A DNA stretch of 37,463 nt from Methanosarcinales archaeon (GCA_021108405.1 JAIOQW010000352.1:1-37463), one strand, 5' to 3'; positions 10,686 to 19,932 are shown, counted from the first letter of the stretch. Made by a program: numbers and translations. Notes: a model not told the origin generated them from the sequence alone.

Positions 10686-11600
10686 TTAAATAACCTGTTT
10701 TATAATAACCAATAGCAGTATCATTATAATACCAATCACAAGAATATATGTGATTTTGCTCGTGTTTTTATTAGAAGCAGTATTTATTTCTTCCGTTACT
10801 GTACTGTTGTGTGTGATGGTGGGTGTTGGTGTTGATTTGAGAGAGTCTCGAAGAATTATTATAAATTCATGGTTATTATCATACAGTATTTCGTCATAAA
10901 GTCCGATCTCAATATTTGCTGTATAATTTCCTGTTCCTTGTCCTGTCGAGTCCCATACCAATTCAAGTACCTGTTTATTATGTGCGGTGACCTCGGTACT
11001 ATTTACAGATATGGTATCCACTATTTCATTGTTCTTTATTATTGCAGCAGTGAAATACGGTGAAGCTACAACATTACCAGTATTTTCAAATTCTACTGTA
11101 ATTACGAGTGGTTCATTAACGCTGATATCATGAACTGTAACATTGGTAACAGACCCGCTGGGCTGTTCTCCATATACATTGACCGTTACTTTTGTACTGG
11201 CTGAAAAGCTAACCCCGGAACCGGTCACATCACTTGATTCCTGTACGCTGCAAAAGGATGAAAGTATCTTTCCCTGATATGTTCCAGGACCTTTAGCTGA
11301 TATTGAAACCAAAATGGTTTGTTTATTATCTGGTTGGAGGATAAAATTATTATCACTAAAATTGATCCTTATTATATCTGAGTCATTGATATCTCCCTGG
11401 GTGCTGAAATGAACCTGCAATGGTACTATGTCGGTGTTTTGTACTATCAAGTTGCATTTCCTGGCCTCTTTAAAATCTTGTGAGGCGACCGTGTCGATTA
11501 TAATTACTCCTGGTCCGGCGGCTGCGCTTATGGCTTGTGATGAGTCTGTGTGTATTATTAAACTTATGAATATAAGCAGAAACATAACTTTTTTATTCAT
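10686..11600 (-). CDS. Membrane-anchored CARDB-type protein, module A 'anchor'
   Basis: Start at MNKKVMFLLIF with AGGAGG SD; beta-rich N-domain, CARDB-like 'EPLVITVEFENTGNVVASPYFTAAII', C-terminal TM ITYILVIGIIMILLLVIIKQVI. Confidence 0.68.
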   Translation of the reverse strand: MNKKVMFLLIFISLIIHTDSSQAISAAAGPGVIIIDTVASQDFKEARKCNLIVQNTDIVPLQVHFSTQGDINDSDIIRINFSDNNFILQPDNKQTILVSISAKGPGTYQGKILSSFCSVQESSDVTGSGVSFSASTKVTVNVYGEQPSGSVTNVTVHDISVNEPLVITVEFENTGNVVASPYFTAAIIKNNEIVDTISVNSTEVTAHNKQVLELVWDSTGQGTGNYTANIEIGLYDEILYDNNHEFIIILRDSLKSTPTPTITHNSTVTEEINTASNKNTSKITYILVIGIIMILLLVIIKQVI

Positions 11601-12342
11601 GATCCTCCTGATCCTTTTTAATTTGAAATTATAATTATATTGTGAAAAAGAAAACATATTCTTTTTTTTCGTATAATTTTTTTATATTACATATATCATA
11701 TTCTTTCATGTACATAGTTAATACCTGATTTAAACAGGGTGAATAACTAGTAAGGCCCTATTACCGCCATCAAGAACTCTAAATATTGAAATCATTGATA
11801 TTACTAAATAATATAATATTACTACTAATAAGAATATTAAATGAATAGCAATACCTACTCTAATATGCAGTATAAGTAGAATAGCTTAGTGCATAGCCAT
11901 ATTTAAAATAGTACGAATATGCAATATTAAGTAGAAAGGTACCCTTCAATAATCTTCCGGATATGAATAACACACACCATTGGTTATCTTATTATCTCTA
12001 TTTTAAACATGTTTTAATTTATTAGTATAAACTTATCTAAAATATATACTGTTTAGTATTTTGAATTTCATATATTTCAAATTCCAATTATTAAATTGGA
12101 CTTTTGGAAATATGTAACAAAGTAATATAGCATTTATGACTATTCTTAAGATGGAATTTATTAGTAACGTAGCTTTCGAATATAGTAATTAATCCTTATC
12201 TTTTTATTCATTATTACAATCCGCCAATAACTATATGAATTTAATACTATGTACAATTTGGATTCCAAGTATTGGGATTCTTAATGGGTTGACAAGTAAA
12301 AAATAAATAACCTATTAAAAATAATTGAAAGGAGAGAAAAAT

Positions 12343-13305
12343 ATGAATAAAATAAATTCAATGTTAGTTGCATTGGTTATGGTAATGGGAGTGTTTGCCC
12401 CTCTGGTATCAGCCGATATAGTAACAACTGAAGCAGTATTGAGCGGCGGATCACTAGACCCTATAATTCATGAAATGTTTGTTTGGGATTATGATGAAAA
12501 TACTAATATGAATGAAATCATACCAGAACCAGGATCAGGAAATGATGAGGTATGGAAAACATTTTATAAATATGTAATAGTATCAGATCCAAATGGTATA
12601 TCTGAACTCGCTACAGTATTTGAAGAGCTTAGAGACCCTGCTGGTAATCCGCTTACAACTGAAGCTGAGATGGTAGATATTACTTGGACTAGTGAAGTGA
12701 ATGATGTAATTGATCAAGCCTTAGCATGTGGTGTGATAACTCAAGCTGAATATGATGAATATGAGTGGGGACTTCGCCCAGACAAACTGCAATATAAAAT
12801 GTATAAGATTGCAAATGAACTAAACAACCATCATGAACCTGGTGATTATATAGTCTATTTTAAAGTAGTTGACAATACTGGTAAATTTTCAGAAAATACA
12901 TGCACTTTCGCCTACATAGGTATTAATGCTATGGAAATTGACTTTAATAACGTTAATTATGGCGAAATTCAAGTTGAATCAGAAAAGACGATAGCTGGTG
13001 ATGAAACTTTTGATCCCACAGGTACCAGCGATAAACCAACAATCAAAAACCAGGGTAATGTAAACATACAAATTAAGGTTTTAGGTGCTGATTTGATTGG
13101 ACTGTACGAACCTATTCAGACAATCGGTGCTTCTGCTCTAAGTGTTGAATTATTGGGCGATCATAGATATGATATATCAAGTTGGGTTACACTCGGTCCT
13201 GAATTAATACCCTGCACACCCACACAGATATGCTTTGATATCAATGCACCTTCTGGAACGACAGCAAATACATATGCAGGTTCATTAAGTATTGTCATAG
13301 CATAG
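12343..13305 (+). CDS. Secreted beta-domain protein, module B 'subunit'
   Basis: ATG at 12343 after GGAGAG SD; signal peptide MNKINSMLVALVMVMGVFAPLVSA; paralogous to the 17671-18663 product. Confidence 0.72.
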   Translation: MNKINSMLVALVMVMGVFAPLVSADIVTTEAVLSGGSLDPIIHEMFVWDYDENTNMNEIIPEPGSGNDEVWKTFYKYVIVSDPNGISELATVFEELRDPAGNPLTTEAEMVDITWTSEVNDVIDQALACGVITQAEYDEYEWGLRPDKLQYKMYKIANELNNHHEPGDYIVYFKVVDNTGKFSENTCTFAYIGINAMEIDFNNVNYGEIQVESEKTIAGDETFDPTGTSDKPTIKNQGNVNIQIKVLGADLIGLYEPIQTIGASALSVELLGDHRYDISSWVTLGPELIPCTPTQICFDINAPSGTTANTYAGSLSIVIA

Positions 13306-13316
13306 AGAGTATAAAA

Positions 13317-13350
13317 ATGAGAGAGAATAACCTCTCTCATCATTTTTTTT
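13317..13350 (+). terminator. Terminator-like hairpin with T-tract between subunit B and anchor B
   Basis: ATGAGAGAG-AATAAC-CTCTCTCAT perfect 9-bp stem followed by CATTTTTTTT. Confidence 0.75.
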
Positions 13351-13463
13351 CCAAGTATACATTCCATAAGAGAATGTTGAGATATTAATTTTAAAACCAA
13401 AATGTTAATATAATATGGTTTTTCATTCATCATTAATTAAGATAATAAAAATGAGGATTTATT

Positions 13464-14642
13464 ATGAAAAAAATTATAATGTTGATTGCATTAATCGGAT
13501 TGGTTTCAATGGTGCAACCAGTATCCGCAATGGGCATAGGTGTGGCACCATCTGAAGTTTCAATCGAAAATGCATTAAGAGGCGGTGAAGCTCAAACTAC
13601 CGTAACTATATTTAATACAGGATCGGAAAATGATACATTCTTACTTTCCGCTTCAGGGGATATTAGTGAATGGGTAAGCTATTATAATAAGAACGATCCT
13701 GAAACAATTATTGAGACTATAGATATACCAGGTAGTGATAAAGTCCAGGTCCTGGCAGTATTACAAATCCCTTCTGATGCGCAGAACGAAAACTATTATG
13801 GTTCACTTGATATAACAACCGCCCCTAAAAATACAAGCACTGAAGGAGCAGGGCAACACCTCATCGTAGGTGCCTCTTCAAAAGTTACAATAGCAGTAAC
13901 CGGTGAACAAAAAATAGATGGAAAAGTAATAGGAATAACAATAGCAGATACCGAACATAACAACCCGCTAAAGGTAAAAGTAATATTTGAAAATACAGGA
14001 AATGTAATAGTTAATCCAAAAATCGATGTTATAATTTACCAGAATGAAAACGAAGTGCATAATTATATTCATCAGAGCACAAAAGTAAAACCCACCTTAA
14101 CAGAAACAATAATTGCCAGATGGAACACCACATCTTCGAATGTACCTGAAGATTATATTGCCAATGTGACTGTTTCACTCGGAGGGCGTACCATTAAGTC
14201 AAGAAATGTACCCTTTAAAATATTACCCTTTGGATCATTGACAAGACAGGGTAATCTAACTGAAATAATCGTCGAAAACGAACCGGTTATAGGCACTCCT
14301 TTAAGGATCGGAGCAGTTTTTAAAAATACAGGAATGATTGAATCCTCAGCTAAATTCAGTGGAGAAGTCTATAGAGATGGTGACTTTATTGACACAATCG
14401 CAAGTGATGAACTGTTAGTGGAAATAAATAAGGAAGTTATGCTTATCTCATATTTTAAACCAGAGTCAGCAGGAGATTATCTAATTAAAGGAAAGGTAAC
14501 ATATGCTGGAAAAGAAACTCCTGTAAAAGAAGTTGCATTTAATGTTACAAAAGTCAAAGGTACGCCTGGGTTTGAAGGCATTTCCGGGGTAATTATGATT
14601 ACTACGTTATTTTTATTAAGGCGTAAAATAAGGAATGATTAA
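13464..14642 (+). CDS. Membrane-anchored chaperone-like + CARDB protein, module B 'anchor', PGF-CTERM-like C-terminus
   Basis: Signal peptide; 'GIGVAPSEVSIENALRGGEAQTTVTIFNTGSENDTF'; two CARDB-like segments; C-terminus TPGFEGISGVIMITTLFLLRRKIRND. Confidence 0.72.
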   Translation: MKKIIMLIALIGLVSMVQPVSAMGIGVAPSEVSIENALRGGEAQTTVTIFNTGSENDTFLLSASGDISEWVSYYNKNDPETIIETIDIPGSDKVQVLAVLQIPSDAQNENYYGSLDITTAPKNTSTEGAGQHLIVGASSKVTIAVTGEQKIDGKVIGITIADTEHNNPLKVKVIFENTGNVIVNPKIDVIIYQNENEVHNYIHQSTKVKPTLTETIIARWNTTSSNVPEDYIANVTVSLGGRTIKSRNVPFKILPFGSLTRQGNLTEIIVENEPVIGTPLRIGAVFKNTGMIESSAKFSGEVYRDGDFIDTIASDELLVEINKEVMLISYFKPESAGDYLIKGKVTYAGKETPVKEVAFNVTKVKGTPGFEGISGVIMITTLFLLRRKIRND

Positions 14643-14663
14643 ATGGGTTTTTGAGATAAAAAA

Positions 14664-15917
14664 ATGAAGCAAATCTTACTTTCTTTTTTTATTCTATTAC
14701 TTTTAAGTATCGTAATAATGGGTTGTGTAGATCTGTTACAAACTGATACTGGTAATGATTATTATATTGAACATTCAATTATATTAAATACTAATGATAG
14801 CTATTACGCAGATCAACCTCAAATAAATAAAAATAAGGTTGTATGGACTGCAAATGATGGAAATGATTATGAAATATATTATTGGAACGGTACATTAAAT
14901 TCTAAAGGAGAGCCATCTGAAATTATTAAAATTAGCAATAATAGCTATCGTGATATTCACCCAAAAATTAATGCAGGTAGAGTTGTATGGATTGGTTATG
15001 AAAATATGACATCCCATATTTTTTACTGGGATGGTACTTTTAATTTGAATGGTACACCGATTGAACCGATAAAAATGAATAATGATCATCTTAATGTAAT
15101 TAATCCTGACATATACGAGGGTGAAATAGTATGGAAAGGATTTAATGATGATAGACTTGATATTTACTACTGGAATGGGACATATTATTCTAATGGTTCT
15201 CCAACTAATCCAAAGAAAATTTCTAATAGTGATCTTCGGGACTATTGCCCTATAATAAACGAAGATTTGATCATTTGGCGTGAATTTGATGGAAGAGACT
15301 ATGAGATATGTTTTTGGAATAAAACCTCTGGTTTGAATGGTAATCATGACCAAATAAAACGCACTAATGCAAATTCTTCCTCATATTATACTACGATATC
15401 ACAAGGAAAAGTAGTCTGGCAAAGATCAGATGGTTTCGACTCGGAAATTTATTTTTGGGATGGAAAATATGAAAAAAATGAAATTCCGGAACCAGTACAG
15501 ATTAGCAATAACACATATGATGACCTTTTTCCACAAATCTGTGCTAACAGAGTTGTTTGGGAGGGATTAATTAATAATAAACAAGGAATTTATTATTGGG
15601 ACGGGTCATTCGAATCAAATAGAAAACCAACCGAACCAATATTGATCAGTAATGATTCTTTTGATAATTATGCCCCAAAAATTGATGGGAATTGTGTTGT
15701 TTGGGTAGGTAATACAGGTAATTATAAGGGTATATACTATTGGGATGAGAGATTTAATAACGATGGTAGACCGATTGATCCTATATTGATAAGTAAAAAA
15801 GGGTCAAATAGTAACTCTCCTCAGATCAATGATGATAAAATAGTATGGGTTGGATCTGAAAACGGGACAAATATGATATATTACCTTGATCTGAATATTA
15901 GTAAAAATTATAAATAA
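14664..15917 (+). CDS. Lipoprotein with eight TolB-like beta-propeller repeats
   Basis: Lipobox-like LSIVIMGC; eight repeats of the pattern 'P.I....VVW.G.....IYYWDG.....G.P..PI.ISN.S.D'. Confidence 0.75.
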   Translation: MKQILLSFFILLLLSIVIMGCVDLLQTDTGNDYYIEHSIILNTNDSYYADQPQINKNKVVWTANDGNDYEIYYWNGTLNSKGEPSEIIKISNNSYRDIHPKINAGRVVWIGYENMTSHIFYWDGTFNLNGTPIEPIKMNNDHLNVINPDIYEGEIVWKGFNDDRLDIYYWNGTYYSNGSPTNPKKISNSDLRDYCPIINEDLIIWREFDGRDYEICFWNKTSGLNGNHDQIKRTNANSSSYYTTISQGKVVWQRSDGFDSEIYFWDGKYEKNEIPEPVQISNNTYDDLFPQICANRVVWEGLINNKQGIYYWDGSFESNRKPTEPILISNDSFDNYAPKIDGNCVVWVGNTGNYKGIYYWDERFNNDGRPIDPILISKKGSNSNSPQINDDKIVWVGSENGTNMIYYLDLNISKNYK

Positions 15918-15922
15918 GGAAC

Positions 15923-15947
15923 AAAATCCTCTCTTTGGTCGGATTTT
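15923..15947. repeat. Intergenic hairpin-repeat copy R3 (module H1 only)
   Basis: AAAATCCtctctttggtcGGATTTT directly after the propeller lipoprotein gene. Confidence 0.7.
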
Positions 15948-16058
15948 CTTGATTTAACAAAATAAGAATGTATATATATAGGAACAATCATGCCTTAGTT
16001 AATAGAAATCGTATCACTTGAACATAATTGTATAAAATTTTTCATATAAGGAAAAAAA

Positions 16059-16622
16059 ATGAAAAATAACTTGAAGAATCCCGTCATTCAGGTAGAATAT
16101 AAAAATCCTGAAAAACCTAAATTATCAAAAAGTGAGATTTTCGGGTTACTACAAAATGATCGAAGACGAAATACTATTGAGTTATTAAAAGCCAACGGCA
16201 GCCAGAGTCCCAGGTTTATTTCAGAAGAAATAGCCCGTTTAGAGTCAGGTATGGAAGAGCCAAGTAGTAACATACGCAAAAGCATATATGTCTCACTTCA
16301 TCAGACACACCTGCCCAAGATGGAGAATATGGGTATTCTTATCTATGACAGGAAAACAGATGAGATAAGACTTACCTCTGTAATTAATGATTTTGATATC
16401 TACCTGGAGACAGTAAAGAAAGGAGATATCTCATGGGGCCAGTATTATCTGGGTCTTAGTATTTTCTTTTTGGTGGGCAGTATGGGTATAGTAGCAGGTA
16501 TTATTACCTGGATATCAACTGCACAATGGATGATCTTTATTAATATCGTATTTGTTGTATCAGCCGCAGCCCATGTCAGGCAGATGAATAGTGTAAACGA
16601 AAAAAAGATTCCGGATAGCTAA
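16059..16622 (+). CDS. DUF7344-type HTH regulator with two C-terminal TM helices
   Basis: 'SEIFGLLQNDRRRNTIELLKANGSQSPRFISEEIA...RKSIYVSLHQTHLPKMENMGILIYDRKTDEIRLT', then YYLGLSIFFLVGSMGIVAGIITWISTAQWMIFINIVFVVSAA. Confidence 0.72.
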   Translation: MKNNLKNPVIQVEYKNPEKPKLSKSEIFGLLQNDRRRNTIELLKANGSQSPRFISEEIARLESGMEEPSSNIRKSIYVSLHQTHLPKMENMGILIYDRKTDEIRLTSVINDFDIYLETVKKGDISWGQYYLGLSIFFLVGSMGIVAGIITWISTAQWMIFINIVFVVSAAAHVRQMNSVNEKKIPDS

Positions 16623-16913
16623 GTGATGGTAGTAATTTGACATTACTTCAGCAGAAAATTGACTATATTGGTTTGGAATCCCATTTTTTTTAATAAAAAT
16701 TTCTATTTACTCATATCCTGCACAATAATATCATTCATTTCCCTGGTAACATAGTTCATTTTAATTATATTCAAAACTATGTAATCAACCAATAACTATA
16801 TTATAATAAATCTTTATTGGATAGTATAATATAATATAATATATATTATAATAATATTAAACAAAACTTATAGTTTAATTTATCAAAAAAGTAAAGTAAT
16901 ATTTTAAGAAAAA

Positions 16914-17567
16914 ATGAATAAAAAAAAGTTGCTAATTGCACTTATATTAATCATAGCCACTGTATCTATTGGTGTTGGGTTATGGACTTATTTTACCGGA
17001 GGTGATGCAAATACAGAGCAAACCACACAACCGGACGACAAATCCTGTATCAGTGAAAAGACAGACGTTCGGGTAGTAGAATCATGCCAGAACTGGTATG
17101 CAGTAAAAAAAGTCCTTATCCGCGATAGACCATTTGACTTATATCTAATTATCAATAATATTAGTGCCAGTGCAGGAAAAATAGTGTATCTGGATCCTGA
17201 AATTAGTCCGACAGAGGATGTAATATATTCACCGGTAATTGACAGTAATACTACTACTGATCTTATAATTAATAATATTGAAAATGTTACTTATTATGAT
17301 CTATCATTGTACAGGGATAATGGAGATGGGGTGTGGGATCTTGAAGATGAACTTATTAGGGAAGTTACACCTGAGAATACCTTTCTTTCCAGTATAGCAA
17401 AAAAATATGTCCTTGTTGATGAGAATCTTGATCCCGATACTATTTATTGGATAGTCCAGAGATTCCATCTGGATACAGGTGCCGAGAAAAAATATCAATA
17501 TGAAGAGTTCAGCTTTATAATAGAGTTCTTAATTCAAAAAGTAGGCACACCAGCACCTGAGATATAA
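16914..17567 (+). CDS. TasA/SipW-substrate-like secreted protein (candidate fibre subunit)
   Basis: N-terminus MNKKKLLIALILIIATVSIGVGLWTYFTGGDAN resembles SipW-type signals (G.WAYFSDTE); 'YDLSLYRDNGDGVWDLEDELI...L.PDTIYWIVQRFHLDTGAEKKYQYEEFSFIIEFLIQ' resembles the TasA family end (AGNEYQGDS..F.IEF.AEQ). Confidence 0.55.
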   Translation: MNKKKLLIALILIIATVSIGVGLWTYFTGGDANTEQTTQPDDKSCISEKTDVRVVESCQNWYAVKKVLIRDRPFDLYLIINNISASAGKIVYLDPEISPTEDVIYSPVIDSNTTTDLIINNIENVTYYDLSLYRDNGDGVWDLEDELIREVTPENTFLSSIAKKYVLVDENLDPDTIYWIVQRFHLDTGAEKKYQYEEFSFIIEFLIQKVGTPAPEI

Positions 17568-17670
17568 GGATTTATCTCAACATCTATATATGGTAATTGT
17601 TCATTACTCATCATTTATTATCTCATAATAAGCCATTAACTATGTAATTTAAACATAAAAAGAGTATAAT

Positions 17671-18663
17671 ATGAAAAAAACAGTATTATTGTTATTATCA
17701 CTTATCACAATTTTATTTGTGTTCATACCACACATAACAGCAGATATTAATATTGAGGCACAGGTGAAAAGTGAAGATAATCCACCAGTGGTTGATTATA
17801 TATTTGTGTTGAGCGATACTGGAGATATAACTCATGTAGAAGACGGAACCCAGATATTGCCAGAACCAGGTACTGGAAATAATGATGTATTGACATACTT
17901 TACCTGTTACGCAGTAGTATCCGATCCGAATAATGTGGAAGATATACAACAAGTTTATGAAAAAATATTGGATAATAACGATGATCAGGTACTATCCGAG
18001 ATGGCTGCTAATGATATTACAGATACGCCTGAGCAGTCCAATGCCCTTACTGAAGCCTTACAGAGTAATTTGATCACACAATCCGATTATGATGATATGA
18101 TAATAATACTGAAAAAACAGGCAAAGATGTTCAGGATTGAGAATTATCTGACAAATCGTGATAAACCAGGAGATTATAAAGTCTGTTTCAAAGTTGTTGA
18201 CAAAGAAAATGTATATCATGAAGGTTTTACCATTTTTACATACCTGCCTATTAAAATTCTGGAACTGGATTTCAATTCGGTTGGCTATGGTAAAATTGTC
18301 ATCGATGAACAAAAAAAGATAGATGGTGACTCTGATTTTGATCAAGCTGGTAATAGCACTACTCCCACATTAAGAAATCAGGGCAATACTGAATTTATGA
18401 TCAGTATCTCTGCAACGGACCTGATAGGTGAAAATGACCCGCTACATGTTATTCCTGCATCTGCCCTGAGCGTTGAATTTCTCGGACAGCATGTGTGTTC
18501 CCGGTATTGTAAAATAAACCCCGGTCCCGGATTAAATAATGAAGTAACACTGGATAGATATTTAATACCCGGCATACCAACCAGGATAAACTTTGGTGTT
18601 ACAGCTCCATATGGAACACCAAATGATGTTTATAATGGTCAGTTATCCATTTTAATTATTTGA
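17671..18663 (+). CDS. Secreted beta-domain protein, module C 'subunit'
   Basis: Signal peptide MKKTVLLLLSLITILFVFIPHITA; shares 'PEPGTGNNDV..YF..Y.VVSDPN', 'LDFNSVGYGKI', 'NQGN', 'ATDLIG..DP...IPASALSVE.LG', 'Y.G.LSI.I' with module B. Confidence 0.72.
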   Translation: MKKTVLLLLSLITILFVFIPHITADINIEAQVKSEDNPPVVDYIFVLSDTGDITHVEDGTQILPEPGTGNNDVLTYFTCYAVVSDPNNVEDIQQVYEKILDNNDDQVLSEMAANDITDTPEQSNALTEALQSNLITQSDYDDMIIILKKQAKMFRIENYLTNRDKPGDYKVCFKVVDKENVYHEGFTIFTYLPIKILELDFNSVGYGKIVIDEQKKIDGDSDFDQAGNSTTPTLRNQGNTEFMISISATDLIGENDPLHVIPASALSVEFLGQHVCSRYCKINPGPGLNNEVTLDRYLIPGIPTRINFGVTAPYGTPNDVYNGQLSILII

Positions 18664-18765
18664 TTAATATATTCTAAAGTGAATCTGAAATTGTATTCAT
18701 TTTCCAATTATGATTAAAATAATATCATAACATTAAAATGCCATGACCATTCATGAGGATATAAC

Positions 18766-19932
18766 ATGAAAACGGTTACTGTACTAATTGTGTTATTAGG
18801 AATAATAATAAACTTTCAACCTGCATCTGCAATTGGAATTGGAATATCTCCATCTGAAATAACAATCGACAATGTGTTGAAAGGAAATGAGGCCGAAAGA
18901 AGTATTACCATATTTAATACCGGATCGGAAACTACGAATTTTACACTATCTTCCTCGGGGGATGTTTGCAAATGGGTAACTTTTTATGATCCTGATGACC
19001 CTGCTACAAATATCACAACAATAAGTATACCTGGTCAGGAAAAAAGGGCTGTTATAATAAATATCCGAATTCCGGAAGATACTCTTAATGCAAAATATAT
19101 CGGATCAATTGATATTAGAAGTATACCTGTTGCCATAAACAGTAATGGGATGGGACAGCAGCTTATCATAGGGGCATCATCAACAATCAAGTTAATAGTA
19201 ACAGGTAACCAGACTGTTAAAGGAGTGGTAACTGCCATAGTGATCGAAGATACTGAACCCGGTTATCCTATTAAGATCAAAACAATTTTCAAAAATGAAG
19301 GTAATGTTATAGCAATTCCGGGAATCGATGTTATCATTCACCAGGGCAATAATGATATTTTCAGTTTTACTAATGATGAAGTGAGTGTCAAACCTACAAT
19401 AACCGAACCCATTATAGCTAAATGGAGTACAACTACTGCGAATTTGCCAGGAGAATATACAGCAAAAGTGACTGTGGTACTGGACGAACAAATCTTACGC
19501 TCAGATGATATACCATTCGAGATACTGCCAACCGGGACGTTGACAAGGCATGGTAATCTGACAGATATACTTATTGACGATATACCAGCCATTGGTACAC
19601 TCCTCAAGGTTAAGTCATATTTTGAAAATAACGGTCTGATCGAAACATCGGCAAAATTCACAGCAGAAGTATATAAAGATGGAAATCTTATAGATACCAT
19701 CACAAGTGATGAACTTGTAGTAGAAAAAAACGAAGAGATTGAGCTGGTATCTTATCTTAAGATCGAAGATCCCGGAGATTATAAGATTGAAGGAAAGGTA
19801 ATATATGATAAAAAAGAAACTCCGGTAAAAGAACTCTCATTCGAAATTCCGGTGGAATCAACTCCGGGTTTTGGAAGTATATTTACTTTAATAATAATTC
19901 TTATTTTTAGTAGGTTTTATGATATAAGGTAA
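18766..19932 (+). CDS. Membrane-anchored chaperone-like + CARDB protein, module C 'anchor', PGF motif at C-terminus
   Basis: Aligns end to end with the 13464-14642 product; C-terminus STPGFGSIFTLIIILIFSRFYDIR. Confidence 0.72.
   Translation: MKTVTVLIVLLGIIINFQPASAIGIGISPSEITIDNVLKGNEAERSITIFNTGSETTNFTLSSSGDVCKWVTFYDPDDPATNITTISIPGQEKRAVIINIRIPEDTLNAKYIGSIDIRSIPVAINSNGMGQQLIIGASSTIKLIVTGNQTVKGVVTAIVIEDTEPGYPIKIKTIFKNEGNVIAIPGIDVIIHQGNNDIFSFTNDEVSVKPTITEPIIAKWSTTTANLPGEYTAKVTVVLDEQILRSDDIPFEILPTGTLTRHGNLTDILIDDIPAIGTLLKVKSYFENNGLIETSAKFTAEVYKDGNLIDTITSDELVVEKNEEIELVSYLKIEDPGDYKIEGKVIYDKKETPVKELSFEIPVESTPGFGSIFTLIIILIFSRFYDIR

Noticed and set aside
14895-15353. 152-aa minus-strand ORF opposite the propeller lipoprotein
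   Set aside because: Ile-rich shadow ORF of the repeat region with no own signal.
16820-16865. AT-only tract (ataatataatataatatatattataataat) considered as a structured RNA or satellite
   Set aside because: Simple AT-rich sequence typical of archaeal promoters/spacers; palindromy is trivial here.
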